Source: Alloalcanivorax xenomutans
GTDB lineage: Bacteria; Pseudomonadota; Gammaproteobacteria; Pseudomonadales; Alcanivoracaceae
Reading direction: 5' to 3'
Length of the DNA: 64,000 nucleotides
Assembly (NCBI RefSeq): GCF_900217905.1
Contig: NZ_OBMO01000016.1
Span: forward strand, 1-64,000
The position numbers were made by a program, and so were the translations under genes. This document shows positions 27,570 through 41,485 of this stretch, piece by piece; within the stretch, counting starts at the first letter, position 1; every line of letters starts with the position of its first letter. Below the pieces are notes generated by a model. The model did not search any database. It was not told where the DNA came from and saw nothing but the letters and a program-made list of their open reading frames with translations.

Positions 27570-28025
27570 TCAGTCGAAGCGTGGCTCCAGACGAGCGCGG
27601 TCCACCTGACTGTAAGGAATACGCAGGGTGTCGCCATTGAGCATCACCACCAGCGTATCACCATCGACAGCCACCAGAGTCGCCATCATCTTGCGCTTGC
27701 CCGCTACCGGGGCCAACAGTTTCAGTTGCACCTGCTCGCCTAGGTAACGTTCAAACTGGGAAAGTTCGAACAGCGGCCGATCCATGCCCGGAGAGGACAC
27801 TTCAAGGTTGTACTCGCCAGGGATCGGGTCTTCCACGTCGAGCACGCCACTGACTTCATGGCTCACCGCGACGCAATCGTCCACGGTGATGCCGGCTTCA
27901 TGATCAATGTACAGACGCAATACCGCGCCACGCCCCTGCAGGTATTCGATACCCCAGAGCTCGTAGCCCATGTCGTTGACTACCGGAGCCAGCAGCTCCC
28001 TGATCTGTTCCGTGCGTTTTGACAT
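27570..28025 (-). CDS. rimP: Ribosome maturation factor RimP
   Basis: RimP assists 30S maturation. The 151-aa protein contains YELWGIEYLQGRGAVLRLYIDHEAGITVDDCVAVSHEVSGVLDVEDPIPGEYNLEVSSPGMDRPLF, the conserved N-terminal domain, and a C-terminal SH3-like domain. It is the first protein gene after tRNA(fMet), the same order as E. coli metY-rimP-nusA-infB. Two terminator hairpins separate it from the tRNA. Confidence 0.96.
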   Translation of the reverse strand: MSKRTEQIRELLAPVVNDMGYELWGIEYLQGRGAVLRLYIDHEAGITVDDCVAVSHEVSGVLDVEDPIPGEYNLEVSSPGMDRPLFELSQFERYLGEQVQLKLLAPVAGKRKMMATLVAVDGDTLVVMLNGDTLRIPYSQVDRARLEPRFD

Positions 28026-28049
28026 TGCCTTGATTCCGGCGCCAGAAAC

Positions 28050-28071
28050 AAAAAATGGGCATAACGCCCAT
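28050..28071 (-). terminator. Second terminator between tRNA(fMet) and rimP
   Basis: ATGGGC (28055-28060) pairs with GCCCAT (28066-28071). On the minus strand the stem is followed by TTTTTT. It ends about 25 bases before the rimP start codon, so it lies in the rimP leader. Confidence 0.75.
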
Positions 28072-28100
28072 TCCCACTCGCCATCCCGGCTTTGAATAAC

Positions 28101-28126
28101 AAAAAGCCCCTACGATGAGGGGCTTT
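28101..28126 (-). terminator. First terminator after tRNA(fMet)
   Basis: AAGCCCC (28104-28110) pairs with GGGGCTT (28119-28125); on the minus strand TTTTT follows. It terminates the tRNA transcript. Confidence 0.88.
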
Positions 28127-28159
28127 CTTACCACAGAACCGGGATGCGGTTCCGTTAAG

Positions 28160-28236
<77 letters not shown>

Positions 28237-28252
28237 CTAAATCGCGGCGCAC

Positions 28253-28281
28253 ATGGTATGTATTCGTGCCGCCGTTGTCAA
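28253..28281 (-). promoter_or_regulatory. Sigma70 promoter of tRNA-fMet
   Basis: On the minus strand a perfect -35 TTGACA (28281-28276) is separated by 17 bp from -10 TACCAT (28258-28253). A GC-rich discriminator follows, as in stringently controlled stable-RNA promoters. Confidence 0.85.
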
Positions 28282-28468
28282 TGCAAACTCAAAAAAAGTA
28301 TTTATTTTTCCGAGTCTTAACCGCGGCATCATCGCGGAGCCATTAATCCCGGCCAGGGAATCCGAAGCACCCTGAAAGGCACATTCGAAGTTACTACCAA
28401 CACATCCTTCCCTGAGCCGGAAAGGGTGACCAACCGTGAATGGCGGTTACCAAAAGCCCATTCCAAAT

Positions 28469-28555
28469 TGGTGCCGAAGGCCGGACTTGAACCGGCACGA
28501 GCGTAAGCCCACTACCCCCTCAAGATAGCGTGTCTACCAATTCCACCACTTCGGC
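28469..28555 (-). tRNA. tRNA-Leu (GAG)
   Basis: An 87-nt class II tRNA with long variable arm and encoded CCA. Acceptor GCCGAAG pairs with CTTCGGC, the D arm contains TTGGTAGAC, the anticodon loop is TTGAGGG (anticodon GAG) and the T loop GTTCAAGTC. It lies 13 bases after secG, the conserved gammaproteobacterial order. Confidence 0.96.
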
Positions 28556-28568
28556 AAAGAACCTGGTA

Positions 28569-29069
28569 TCACTCGGGTTGAGAACCAGCCTGACTCTCAT
28601 CCAGGGCCGGGGATTCTACATCACTCGCCGGCACATCTGAAGTGCCTTTTTCAGAACTTTCCATGGCCGGAGCATCGCCCTGACCGCTGGCAGGCACATC
28701 GGAGCCCGCGGCCGGAACATCGCCTTGACTACTGGAAGGCACATCGGAGGATTGCGGCACCGCCGGCGCATCACTTTCCGGCACATCCACTTCATCAACG
28801 GTTTCCACCATCGGCAGGATACTGGAACTCTGGGTGGCCTCGTTACGAGCCATCCAGGCCAGAGCCAGACTGGTGATGAAGAACACCGCCGCCAGCACCG
28901 CCGTGGACCGGGTCAGGAAGTTCGCGGAGCCCGCGCTGCCGAACACTGTCTGCGAACCGCCGCCGCCAAAAGAGGCGCCGGCATCGGCACCTTTGCCGTG
29001 TTGAATGAGGACCAGGCCGATCAGGCCCAGAGCCGCCAACACGTGGACCACATGAAGCACAATATCCAT
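28569..29069 (-). CDS. secG: Preprotein translocase subunit SecG with repetitive C-terminal tail
   Basis: SecG is the small inner-membrane subunit of SecYEG. Residues 1-75 are the SecG core: MDIVLHVVHVLAALGLIGLVLIQHGKGADAGASFGGGGSQTVFGSAGSANFLTRSTAVLAAVFFITSLALAW, with two helices and the conserved GKGA.GGG.. loop. The protein is 166 aa, against about 110 in E. coli. The added tail is low-complexity and acidic, built on repeats of SDVPAS/GDVPA/GDAPA type (about 95-150), and would lie in the periplasm. ATG 29069 is the conserved start; the 15-residue upstream extension is not. tpiA ends 11 bases upstream. Confidence 0.94.
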   Translation of the reverse strand: MDIVLHVVHVLAALGLIGLVLIQHGKGADAGASFGGGGSQTVFGSAGSANFLTRSTAVLAAVFFITSLALAWMARNEATQSSSILPMVETVDEVDVPESDAPAVPQSSDVPSSSQGDVPAAGSDVPASGQGDAPAMESSEKGTSDVPASDVESPALDESQAGSQPE

Positions 29070-29079
29070 AAGTAACCGT

Positions 29080-29829
29080 TTATTCCGCCGCGAGACAAAT
29101 CGCGCTGAATTCATCCGCGCTCAGTGAGGCCCCGCCGATAAGACCACCGTCAATATCCGGCTGGGCGAACAGAAGGGCGGCATTATCCGACTTTACACTG
29201 CCGCCGTAAAGCAGCCGGATGCGGGAAGCCACACTTGCGTCCTCCGCGGCCAGCGCCGAGCGTAAACGGGCGTGCACTTCCTGGGCCTGTTCGGGGGTGG
29301 CGGTTTCACCGGTGCCGATCGCCCAAACCGGCTCATAAGCCACCACCGCCTGGTCGAAAGCACCGATACCCGCCACATCCAGCACCGATGAGACCTGCCG
29401 CACGACTACTTGCTCGGTCTCGCCCGCCTCCCTTTCACGCAGCGTTTCGCCAACGCACAGGATCGGTATCAGCCCTCCCTGCTGGGCACGAAGAAACTTT
29501 TCACCCACCAGCTCATCATCTTCACCGTACAGAGCACGGCGCTCGGAATGCCCCACTATCACGTAGCGGCACCCCATATCAGCCAGCATTTCCGCGGAGA
29601 CTTCGCCAGTGAAGGCGCCATCCTCGTGGCTGCTCACGTTTTGCGCGCCAATTTGCACTCCGCTGCCGCCCAGAGCGCGGGCCAGGGCCGCCAGATAGGG
29701 AAACGGCGGACACACGGCCACTTCCGCCCGGCTGTTCCTCAATCCACCCAGGGAAGCCCCCAGAGCCTCCACCATGTCCAGCCGGCCATTCATTTTCCAG
29801 TTACCGGCTACCAGCGGCGTTCTTGTCAT
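29080..29829 (-). CDS. tpiA: Triosephosphate isomerase
   Basis: TpiA interconverts dihydroxyacetone phosphate and glyceraldehyde 3-phosphate. The 249-aa barrel has the N-terminal substrate-binding GNWKMNG, catalytic histidine in VIVGHSERR, catalytic glutamate in VVAYEPVWAIGTG, and phosphate-binding LLYGGSVKSDNAA and DGGLIGGASL. It lies between glmM and secG in the usual cluster, with short spacers on both sides. It appears complete and ordinary. Confidence 0.96.
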   Translation of the reverse strand: MTRTPLVAGNWKMNGRLDMVEALGASLGGLRNSRAEVAVCPPFPYLAALARALGGSGVQIGAQNVSSHEDGAFTGEVSAEMLADMGCRYVIVGHSERRALYGEDDELVGEKFLRAQQGGLIPILCVGETLREREAGETEQVVVRQVSSVLDVAGIGAFDQAVVAYEPVWAIGTGETATPEQAQEVHARLRSALAAEDASVASRIRLLYGGSVKSDNAALLFAQPDIDGGLIGGASLSADEFSAICLAAE

Positions 29830-29852
29830 TCACTTGTTCCCGTATTCAGCGG

Positions 29853-31187
29853 TCAGGCGATAATCGCCTGTACCTGTTCCGCCAGACGCTGGCAAAGGCG
29901 TTCCACCTGCGCGCCATCCAACCCTTCCACCATGACCCGCACCAGCGGCTCGGTACCGGAAGGACGCAACAGGACCCGGCCCTTGCCGGCCAGCTCCGCC
30001 TCCACGTCACTCACCGCCTGCCGCAGCTCGGGGCGCTCCATGAAACCGTCGCGATTATCGCCGCGCACATTGATCAAGGTCTGCGGCACCAGCGGCGCTT
30101 CCGCCACCGCATCGCGCAGCCCCCGGCCTTCCCGGCTCAGCGCCGCCAGCACCTGCAACGCCGCCACCATGCCGTCGCCGGTGGAGGTGCGATCCAGACA
30201 CACCAGATGCCCGGAAGACTCACCGCCGAGCAGCCAGCCGCGGCTGTCCAACTGCTCCATGACATAACGGTCACCGACCTTGGCCCGGGCAAACGGAATG
30301 CCTTGCTGCTCCAGCGCCAGCTCAAGGCCGTAGTTGGACATCAGGGTTCCCACCACACCACCGTGCAGGGCACCATTACGCTGGCGGTCACGAGCAATCA
30401 CATACAGCAGTTGATCGCCATCCACCACCTCACCCTGATCGTCCACCATGATCAGGCGGTCGGCATCCCCATCCAGAGCAAGACCGAGATCGGCGCCACT
30501 CTCCAGCACCTTGCGCTGCAGCGCCTCGGGACTGGTGGAACCGCACCCCCGGTTAATATTGAAGCCGTCCGGAGTGTTGGCCATCGGCAACACATTGGCG
30601 CCCAGCTCCTCCAGAACATCAGGAGCAATGTGGTAGGCGGCGCCATTGGCGGTATCGACGACGATGGTCAGCCCGGCCAGGCTCAGCCCCGGTGCCGTGC
30701 TTTTGACAAATTCGATATAGCGCCCACGAGCGTCATCGATACGGCGCACCTTGCCGATGCGATCCGAGCCGACCACCGAGATCGGCTCATCCAGCATATG
30801 CTCGATGTCCTGTTCGATCTGATCGTTCAGCTTACGGCCATCCGCGCCAAAGAACTTGATGCCGTTGTCGGTGTAGGGGTTGTGGGACGCCGAGATGACG
30901 ATCCCGGCCTGGGCATGCAGAGTGCGGGTCAGATAAGCGATGCCCGGCGTCGGTATCGGCCCCAGCAGCCGCACATCCACCCCGGCGGCGGAAATACCCG
31001 CCTCCAGCGCCGATTCGAACATATAGCCGGAAATCCGGGTGTCCTTGCCGATCAGAATCTTGCTGCCGCCACGCGCGGCCAGCACACGGCCGGCGGCCCA
31101 ACCCAGCTTGAGCACGAAATCCGGGGTAATCGGCGCTTCACCCACGGTGCCACGGATCCCGTCCGTACCGAAATATTTACGACTCAT
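29853..31187 (-). CDS. glmM: Phosphoglucosamine mutase
   Basis: GlmM converts glucosamine 6-phosphate to glucosamine 1-phosphate for peptidoglycan and LPS precursors. The 444 residues carry the phosphoserine loop [20 protein letters not shown] with Ser101, the metal-binding DGDADR ([11 protein letters not shown]), the sugar-binding GGESSGH and the phosphate-binding [12 protein letters not shown]. It overlaps the upstream folP by 11 bases, so the two are coupled; folP-glmM is the conserved order. Confidence 0.96.
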   Translation of the reverse strand: MSRKYFGTDGIRGTVGEAPITPDFVLKLGWAAGRVLAARGGSKILIGKDTRISGYMFESALEAGISAAGVDVRLLGPIPTPGIAYLTRTLHAQAGIVISASHNPYTDNGIKFFGADGRKLNDQIEQDIEHMLDEPISVVGSDRIGKVRRIDDARGRYIEFVKSTAPGLSLAGLTIVVDTANGAAYHIAPDVLEELGANVLPMANTPDGFNINRGCGSTSPEALQRKVLESGADLGLALDGDADRLIMVDDQGEVVDGDQLLYVIARDRQRNGALHGGVVGTLMSNYGLELALEQQGIPFARAKVGDRYVMEQLDSRGWLLGGESSGHLVCLDRTSTGDGMVAALQVLAALSREGRGLRDAVAEAPLVPQTLINVRGDNRDGFMERPELRQAVSDVEAELAGKGRVLLRPSGTEPLVRVMVEGLDGAQVERLCQRLAEQVQAIIA

Positions 31188-32028
31188 CCACTGTCTCCAT
31201 TACAGCGCGGGCAAAACGCACGCTGTCCACGGTCTCTTTGACATCATGGGCACGCACGATCAGCGCGCCCCGTTCAACACACATCACCGCCGCCGCCAGT
31301 GAACCGGGCAGGCGCTCCTCCACTGGCCGGTCCAGCACTTTTCCGACCATGGATTTACGCGACAACCCCACCAGTATCGGCAGTTGCAAACGCTTGAGCT
31401 GGTCCATTTCCGCCAGCAGCTTCAGATTGTGGCCCACGGTTTTGGCGAAACCAAAGCCCGGGTCCACCAACAACCTGTCACGGGCGATCCCCGCCGACAC
31501 ACACGCCGCCACCCGCTCCTCCAGGAACTGGATCACCTCGGCGGTAACATCCTGATATCGGGGATTATCCTGCATGTCCCCCGGCTCGCCGCGCATATGC
31601 ATCAGACATACGGGCAAACCGCTTTCCGCCGCCGCCTGACAGGCGGCGTCACGGCGCAATGAGCGCACATCATTGATCAGCCCCGCGCCGGCGCGGGCGG
31701 TTTCACGGATCACACTCGCGGTACTGGTATCCACCGACACCAGGGCGTCCAGTTCGCGGGTCAGGGCTTCCACCACCGGCACCACGCGATCCAGCTCTTG
31801 CTGTTCGGACACCGGATCAGCGCCGGGACGGGTGGACTCGCCACCAACATCGATGATGGCGGCGCCGTCGGCGAGCATCTGCTCCGCCCGACGCAGAGCC
31901 GAGTCCAGGGAAGTGAATTGGCCACCGTCCGAGAACGAGTCCGGGGTGACATTAAGGATACCCATAACGACGGGCGCGGACAGGTCCAGTGTCCGCGCCC
32001 CACAGGTCAGTTTAGTAATCTGGCGCAT
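31177..32028 (-). CDS. folP: Dihydropteroate synthase
   Basis: FolP condenses p-aminobenzoate with the pterin pyrophosphate made by FolK (7696-8217) in folate synthesis and is the sulfonamide target. The 283-aa TIM barrel shows [69 protein letters not shown] and the C-terminal RAHDV. Its ATG overlaps the ftsH stop by one base (TGATG) and its 3' end overlaps glmM. Confidence 0.96.
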   Translation of the reverse strand: MRQITKLTCGARTLDLSAPVVMGILNVTPDSFSDGGQFTSLDSALRRAEQMLADGAAIIDVGGESTRPGADPVSEQQELDRVVPVVEALTRELDALVSVDTSTASVIRETARAGAGLINDVRSLRRDAACQAAAESGLPVCLMHMRGEPGDMQDNPRYQDVTAEVIQFLEERVAACVSAGIARDRLLVDPGFGFAKTVGHNLKLLAEMDQLKRLQLPILVGLSRKSMVGKVLDRPVEERLPGSLAAAVMCVERGALIVRAHDVKETVDSVRFARAVMETVDES

Positions 32029-33950
32029 CAGTGAGTATTGGCGGGTCCACCGATGGGATCGTCGCCGGGCTTGGCGTCGTCGGAGGCGTTCTCGCCGGAT
32101 GAGGAAGCACCACTTCCGGGCCCCTGGTCGCGCCAGTCCTTCGGCGGGCGGGGCTTATGTCCGGCCATGATATCGTCGATCTGCTCGGCATCGATGGTCT
32201 CGTACTGCATCAGCGCTTCGGCCATCAGATCCAGCTTATCCCGGTTATTCTCCAGAATTTCCTTGGCTCTCGCGTAGCAGCGATCAACGATGGAGCGCAC
32301 CTCCCGGTCAATTTCCTCGGTGGTCTGCTCGGACATGTGCTTGCGCTGCCCCACCTGTTTACCCAGGAACACCTCGCCCTCGTCTTCCTCATAGGCCAGC
32401 GGCCCCATCTTCTCGCTCAGGCCCCACTTGGTCACCATGGCCCGGGCCAGCTTCGTGGCCCGCTCAATGTCATTGGAGGCACCAGTGGTCACACCATCAA
32501 ACCCAAGCGTGATTTCCTCGGCGATACGGCCGCCAAACAGAGAACAAATGGACGACTCCAGCCCTCTCTTGGACTGGGAGTATTTGTCCTCTTCGGGCAG
32601 GTACATGGTCACGCCCAGGGCACGGCCACGAGGGATGATGCTCACCTTGTAGACCGGATCGTGGTCCGGCACCAGCCGGCCCACGATCGCGTGGCCGGAT
32701 TCGTGATAGGCGGTGTTCAGCTTTTCTTTCTCGCTCATCACCATGGAGCGGCGCTCGGCGCCCATCAGGATCTTGTCCTTGGCCTTCTCGAACTCCTCCA
32801 TGGTCACCACCCGCTTGTTGGCGCGGGCGGCGAACAGAGCGGCCTCATTGACCAGGTTGGCCAGATCGGCGCCGGAAAAACCCGGGGTACCACGGGCGAT
32901 CACACTGGCGTCCACATCCTCGGCCACCGGCACCGGGCGCATATGCACTTTCAAGACGTGTTCGCGGCCACGGATATCGGGCAGCGGCACGGTCACCTGA
33001 CGGTCGAACCGGCCCGGACGCAACAGCGCCGGGTCGAGCACGTCGGGACGGTTGGTGGCGGCGATGACGATGATGCCGTCATTGGCGTCAAAACCATCCA
33101 TCTCCACCAGCAACTGGTTGAGGGTCTGCTCACGCTCATCGTGACCACCGCCAAGGCCCGCGCCACGGGAACGGCCCACGGCATCAATCTCGTCGATGAA
33201 GATAATACAGGGCGCGTGCTTCTTGGCCTGATCGAACATGTCGCGCACCCGGGAGGCGCCGACACCAACGAACATTTCCACGAAATCAGAACCAGAGATG
33301 CTGAAAAACGGCACCTTGGCCTCGCCGGCGATGGCCTTGGCGAGCAGGGTCTTACCGGTACCCGGAGACCCCACCATCAACACACCACGGGGGATCTTGC
33401 CGCCAAGCCGCTGGAACTTGGCGGGATCACGCAGGAACTCCACCAGTTCCTGCACCTCTTCCTTGGCTTCCTCGACACCGGCCACATCCGCGAAGGTGGT
33501 TTTGATCTGATCTTCGCTCATCAGCCGCGCCTTCGACTTACCGAAGGTCATCGGCCCGCCGCCACCTTTGCCACCGCCCTGCATCTGCCGCATGAAGAAG
33601 ATGAAAATGGCCAGGATCAACAGGATCGGCAGCACTGACAGGAACAACTGGGTCAGGAAGCCCTGACGTTCCGGCTCCTTGCCGACCACATCCACTTTAT
33701 TCTGGATCAGGGTGGGAATCAGATTGGTGTCCAGCGCCGGCGGTTTGACCGTTTCGAACTTGCCACCATTCTTCATCTCGCCGGAAATCCGGGTATCCCC
33801 GATGGTTACCCGGGCCACCTTGCCACTCTCCACGCTCTCAATGAAGGAGGAGTAGTTCAGCATCTGCTGACTGGGCTGGGGGTTGATGCTGGAGGCCACC
33901 ACATAAAGGACCCCGGCAATCACCAGCCACAGTACGATGTTCTTGGTCAT
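32028..33950 (-). CDS. ftsH: ATP-dependent zinc metalloprotease FtsH
   Basis: FtsH is the hexameric inner-membrane AAA protease that degrades sigma32, LpxC and misassembled membrane proteins. The 640 residues have two membrane helices (about 4-22 and 98-120) around a periplasmic domain, AAA Walker [14 protein letters not shown] (Ser in place of the usual Pro), Walker [12 protein letters not shown], the arginine fingers in RPGRFDR, and the zinc site HESGH. The C-terminus is rich in G, S and D. ATG 33950 gives the conserved [13 protein letters not shown]; a longer frame adds 12 residues. It sits between rlmE and folP. Confidence 0.97.
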   Translation of the reverse strand: MTKNIVLWLVIAGVLYVVASSINPQPSQQMLNYSSFIESVESGKVARVTIGDTRISGEMKNGGKFETVKPPALDTNLIPTLIQNKVDVVGKEPERQGFLTQLFLSVLPILLILAIFIFFMRQMQGGGKGGGGPMTFGKSKARLMSEDQIKTTFADVAGVEEAKEEVQELVEFLRDPAKFQRLGGKIPRGVLMVGSPGTGKTLLAKAIAGEAKVPFFSISGSDFVEMFVGVGASRVRDMFDQAKKHAPCIIFIDEIDAVGRSRGAGLGGGHDEREQTLNQLLVEMDGFDANDGIIVIAATNRPDVLDPALLRPGRFDRQVTVPLPDIRGREHVLKVHMRPVPVAEDVDASVIARGTPGFSGADLANLVNEAALFAARANKRVVTMEEFEKAKDKILMGAERRSMVMSEKEKLNTAYHESGHAIVGRLVPDHDPVYKVSIIPRGRALGVTMYLPEEDKYSQSKRGLESSICSLFGGRIAEEITLGFDGVTTGASNDIERATKLARAMVTKWGLSEKMGPLAYEEDEGEVFLGKQVGQRKHMSEQTTEEIDREVRSIVDRCYARAKEILENNRDKLDLMAEALMQYETIDAEQIDDIMAGHKPRPPKDWRDQGPGSGASSSGENASDDAKPGDDPIGGPANTH

Positions 33951-34014
33951 GTCGTTCAAGGGAGACCTCGATTCGTTCGGGCGCAAGTGCGCATACTGAC
34001 ATCTAAACCTTACA

Positions 34015-34632
34015 CTATTTCAGGTGCCACCCCAATTGATACACTTCATTGGAGCGTGGGCGGCTGGCCGCCGGTTTGCGGCTCACCACCCGGCGAAACC
34101 GGCTCTGAAGACTCCGCCGATACTCATCGAAGCCCTCTCCCTGAAACACCTTGACCAGGAAAACGCCGTCCGGTTCAAGGACGCTCTCCGCCATATCCAG
34201 GGCCAATTCGGCCAGATACATGGCCCGCGGCAGGTCCACGGCACGGTTACCACTCATATTGGGGGCCATATCGGACATTACAAGGTCCACTTTGTGCCCA
34301 CCCAGGCTGTCCAGGATTTGCTGGTAAACTTCCTCCTCACGGAAGTCCCCCTGGATGAAGGCGACATCCGGGATCGGGTCCATGGCCAGAATATCGCTGG
34401 CCACCACCGTTCCCCGCGAACCGACCAGCCGCCCGGCCACCTGGGCCCAGCCCCCAGGGGCGGCCCCCAGATCCAGCACACGCATACCGGGCCGGAACAA
34501 CTTGTCTTTTTCGTGGATCTCCAGCAGCTTGAAACTGGCCCGGGAGCGATAGCCCTCGGCCTGGGCACGGGCCACCCAGTGGTCGTCAAAATGTTCCCGC
34601 AACCATCGCTGGCTACTTTTTGATCTGGCCAT
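34015..34632 (-). CDS. rlmE: 23S rRNA (uridine(2552)-2'-O)-methyltransferase
   Basis: RlmE (FtsJ/RrmJ) methylates U2552 in the A loop of 23S rRNA using SAM. The 205-aa protein has [38 protein letters not shown], with the catalytic lysine and the SAM motif. The other catalytic residues lie in [16 protein letters not shown] and [12 protein letters not shown], and the C-terminus is [12 protein letters not shown]. It is upstream of ftsH, the usual rrmJ-ftsH pair, and divergent from yhbY. Confidence 0.96.
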   Translation of the reverse strand: MARSKSSQRWLREHFDDHWVARAQAEGYRSRASFKLLEIHEKDKLFRPGMRVLDLGAAPGGWAQVAGRLVGSRGTVVASDILAMDPIPDVAFIQGDFREEEVYQQILDSLGGHKVDLVMSDMAPNMSGNRAVDLPRAMYLAELALDMAESVLEPDGVFLVKVFQGEGFDEYRRSLQSRFRRVVSRKPAASRPRSNEVYQLGWHLK

Positions 34633-34753
34633 AAAGGTTCATCCTGTTACCCGGTCCGGATGCCCGCCCGAAGGAATAGTGCCCGGAGCCCCGGTGATGA
34701 TTGCAGGGCAGCAGCCGCGTACCTAGAATAGCGCCCCCGATTTGGAGAACACC

Positions 34754-35065
34754 ATGCCTTTGAGCCCACAGGACAGAAAGCGCTTGCGCACCATCGGCCA
34801 CCACCTGAAAGCGGTGCTGCAGACCGGCGACAAGGGCCTGACCGAATCCTTCACCGAGGAATTGAACCGGCGCCTGGAAGATCACGAACTGGTCAAGGTG
34901 CGTGTCAACGCCCCCACCCGCGACCAGCGCACCGATCTGGTGAACGCGCTGTGCGAGGCCAGCGGAGCCGAACTGATCCAGCGTATCGGCAACATCGCCC
35001 TGCTTTACCGGGCGGCCGCCAAGCCCAACCCCAAACTGTCCAATATCCTGAGAGCCCAGGACTGA
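34754..35065 (+). CDS. yhbY: YhbY-family CRM-domain RNA-binding protein
   Basis: The 103-aa protein is one CRM domain and associates with pre-50S ribosomes in E. coli. The sequence begins MPLSPQDRKRLRTIGHHLKAVLQTGDKGLTESFTEELNRRLEDHELVKVRV, including the GxxG-like loop, and ends with RIGNIALLYRAAAKPNPKLSNI. ATG 34754 follows GGAGAA; an in-frame TTG 12 bases earlier is less likely. It is the only plus-strand gene in the long minus-strand run, divergent from rlmE and convergent with greA, as in E. coli and Pseudomonas. Confidence 0.93.
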   Translation: MPLSPQDRKRLRTIGHHLKAVLQTGDKGLTESFTEELNRRLEDHELVKVRVNAPTRDQRTDLVNALCEASGAELIQRIGNIALLYRAAAKPNPKLSNILRAQD

Positions 35066-35107
35066 AGCAGGGGCTCCCGGTCCAGCCCGAAGCCCCACGC
35101 GAGCCCC

Positions 35108-35584
35108 TTACAGGTGCTCGACTTTATCCACCTCGTACTCCCGGGTGCCTCCCGGGGTGTCGATCTGCACCACATCGCCTTCCTCCCGGCCGATCAGGCC
35201 GCGGGCGATGGGTGAATTCACACTGATCTTACCTTGCTTGATGTCGGCTTCGTCGTCACCAACGATCTGGTAGACCTTCTCTTCATCGGTATCCACATCG
35301 ATGATGGTCACGGTCGCGCCAAAAATGACCTTACCGGTGTTGTCCAGTTGGGTAATATCGATGATCTGAGCGGCGGACAGCTTGCCTTCGATCTCATTGA
35401 TGCGCCCTTCGCAGAAGCTTTGCTGCTCGCGAGCGGCGTGATATTCCGCGTTTTCCTTCAGATCACCGTGCTCACGGGCGTCGGCGATGGCCGCGCTGAT
35501 ACGGGGCCGTTCCACCTTTTTCAGATGATCCAGCTCTTTGCGCAATGCTTCGGCACCACTGACCGTCATCGGAATGCGTTGCAT
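35108..35584 (-). CDS. greA: Transcription elongation factor GreA
   Basis: GreA inserts its coiled coil into the RNA polymerase secondary channel and stimulates cleavage of backtracked RNA. The 158-aa length is exact for the family. The acidic tip is visible in [26 protein letters not shown] (catalytic D and E), followed by the C-terminal FKBP-like domain ([48 protein letters not shown]). ATG 35584 gives [18 protein letters not shown], the conserved start. The palindromic element 35647-35913 separates it from carB. Confidence 0.96.
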   Translation of the reverse strand: MQRIPMTVSGAEALRKELDHLKKVERPRISAAIADAREHGDLKENAEYHAAREQQSFCEGRINEIEGKLSAAQIIDITQLDNTGKVIFGATVTIIDVDTDEEKVYQIVGDDEADIKQGKISVNSPIARGLIGREEGDVVQIDTPGGTREYEVDKVEHL

Positions 35585-35646
35585 AGGTTCAACCTCAAAT
35601 AATCGTCCGTGGGTAGCGCGGGGCACCCGGCCCCGGGTACCCCAGA

Positions 35647-35913
35647 GAGCCTGTTTACGATCTCTACGCCACCGCGTTGCCGCTGGAAAAGCCGCCAGAC
35701 GGCGTCGCGGGCTGCAGGCTCTGGTGGGTCCAAAGTCAAAGGCCGGGGCGTCGTCTGGCGGCTTTTCCAGCGCAACCCAGAGGGCCGGGCCCCTTTTGCC
35801 GCCAGCCCGCGATTACGCTTGTTTATGTAGATGGACTACACCGCACAATCGGAATCACGACCTGACAACAAAATGAACTCCGGCGCGGCGGCGTAGAGAT
35901 CGCAAACAGGCTC
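35647..35913. repeat. Nested inverted-repeat element between carB and greA
   Basis: Outer arms 35647-35670 and 35890-35913 are 24 bp with one mismatch. Nested inside, about 35676-35703 and 35749-35776 form a second, nearly perfect inverted pair (core CTGGAAAAGCCGCCAGACG). The whole is about 267 bp with no coding frame I trust. It stops five bases from the carB stop codon. The outer arm is related to that of the element after gluQ. The build suggests a non-autonomous, MITE-like or REP-like repeat. Confidence 0.75.
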
Positions 35914-35918
35914 TTAGA

Positions 35919-39134
<3,216 letters not shown>

Positions 39135-39188
39135 TTTTGCTGACCGTCGGACTCTGGTTAATTCGTTACCGGGTTAATTCATTGCCGG

Positions 39189-39216
39189 GCCGGACGCCAG
39201 GGGTGAGGCGTCCGGC
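39189..39216. repeat. Hairpin in the carA-carB spacer
   Basis: GCCGGACGCC (39189-39198) pairs perfectly with GGCGTCCGGC (39207-39216). No T-run is present in the direction of transcription. It may be a processing or stabilising structure between carA and carB. Confidence 0.6.
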
Positions 39217-39221
39217 GCGTC

Positions 39222-40352
39222 TCAGGCGCGGTGCGCCTCCATCAACTCGATGAAGTGATCAAACAGGGGCGCGCAGTCGTGGGGACCAGGACTGGCCTCC
39301 GGGTGCCCCTGGAAACTGAACGCCGGCACATCGGTGCGATGCACGCCCTGCAGCGTACCGTCGAACAGTGACACATGAGTCACCTTGAGATTATCCGGCA
39401 GGGTCTCCGCGTCCACCGCGAAACCGTGGTTCTGGCTGGTGATCATCACCGTACCGTCTTCCACGTTTTTGACCGGGTGGTTGGCGCCGTGATGGCCGTT
39501 CTTCATCTTCATGGTGCGGGCGCCGCTGGCCAGGCCGAGCAACTGATGCCCCAGGCAGATACCGAACAGCGGCAGCTTGCGCTCCAGAATCTCGCGGATC
39601 GCCTGGATCGCGTAATCACAAGGTTCCGGATCACCGGGACCATTGGCCAGGAAGACGCCGTCCGGGTTCATCGCCAGCACCTCGGACGCCGGGGTCTGGG
39701 CCGGCACCACGGTCAGCTTGCAGCCGCGGTCCGCCAGCATCCGGAAGATATTGCGCTTGCAGCCAAAATCGTAGGCGACCACGTTGAACAGGGCCTCCGC
39801 CTGAGGACGATGGCCTTCGCCGCGAACCCAGGTCCCCTCGGTCCAGGTATAGGGCTCGCTGACGCTGACCTCCTTGGCCAGATCCATCCCCTTGAGACCG
39901 GGGAAGGCGCGCGCGGCGGCCAGGGCTTTTTCCTCGTCGATATCATCACCGGCGACGATGCAACCGTTCTGAGCCCCTTTTTCCCGCAGGATGCGGGTCA
40001 GGCGGCGGGTGTCGATATCGGCGATGGCCACGATGTTCCGCTGCTGCAGGTACTCCGGCAGGGACTGCTCGGCACGCCAGCTGCTTACCGTCAGGGTCAG
40101 ATCCCGGATGATCAGGCCGGCGGCCCACACCCGGGAGGACTCTTCGTCCTCCTCATTGACCCCGGTGTTGCCAATGTGCGGATACGTCAGTGTGACGATC
40201 TGCTTGGCATAGGACGGGTCCGTGAGGATTTCCTGATATCCGGTCATCGCGGTGTTGAACACCACCTCACCCACGGTCTCACCCGTGGCGCCAATGGCAA
40301 CACCCCGAAAGAGACTGCCGTCTTCTAATGCGAGTATGGCGGGTACCGTCAA
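39222..40352 (-). CDS. carA: Carbamoyl-phosphate synthase small subunit
   Basis: CarA is the glutaminase subunit that hydrolyses glutamine and passes ammonia to CarB. The 376-aa protein has the N-terminal [44 protein letters not shown] and the class I amidotransferase domain with the nucleophile Cys in [12 protein letters not shown] and His in [13 protein letters not shown]. Homologues start M-T[10 protein letters not shown]. The only codon there is TTG at 40352, preceded by GGAGG at good spacing, so a TTG start is proposed. The longer frame upstream reads through the dapB terminator. Confidence 0.94.
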   Translation of the reverse strand: MTVPAILALEDGSLFRGVAIGATGETVGEVVFNTAMTGYQEILTDPSYAKQIVTLTYPHIGNTGVNEEDEESSRVWAAGLIIRDLTLTVSSWRAEQSLPEYLQQRNIVAIADIDTRRLTRILREKGAQNGCIVAGDDIDEEKALAAARAFPGLKGMDLAKEVSVSEPYTWTEGTWVRGEGHRPQAEALFNVVAYDFGCKRNIFRMLADRGCKLTVVPAQTPASEVLAMNPDGVFLANGPGDPEPCDYAIQAIREILERKLPLFGICLGHQLLGLASGARTMKMKNGHHGANHPVKNVEDGTVMITSQNHGFAVDAETLPDNLKVTHVSLFDGTLQGVHRTDVPAFSFQGHPEASPGPHDCAPLFDHFIELMEAHRA

Positions 40353-40461
40353 CGCAACCTCCAAGGCTGATAGGGTTCCGGGTTGTCCGCGTGAAGCCAG
40401 GGCGGGCAACACCGTATACAGCGGACAAACCCTTGGAAGATTCGGGGCGGGGGCCGGTCGC

Positions 40462-40496
40462 AAAAAAGCGAGGTGGATTCCTCCACCTCGCTTTTT
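40462..40496. terminator. Bidirectional terminator after dapB
   Basis: GCGAGGTGGA (40468-40477) pairs perfectly with TCCACCTCGC (40482-40491), flanked by AAAAAA on the left and TTTTT on the right. It ends dapB transcription on the minus strand and separates it from carA. Confidence 0.93.
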
Positions 40497-40610
40497 CATG
40501 TTATTCAGCGATTCATGCGCCCCACGCGCCCTCAGGCTTGACCTATTCTAGTGCTTTCGGCCGCCAGTGTCACGGGCGGAAGCCCGTCAGCGGCACCGTG
40601 GCGGCCAATC

Positions 40611-41453
<843 letters not shown>

Positions 41454-41485
41454 TCAGAGGGTTGCCCTCAGAGCCCGTCCAGAGC

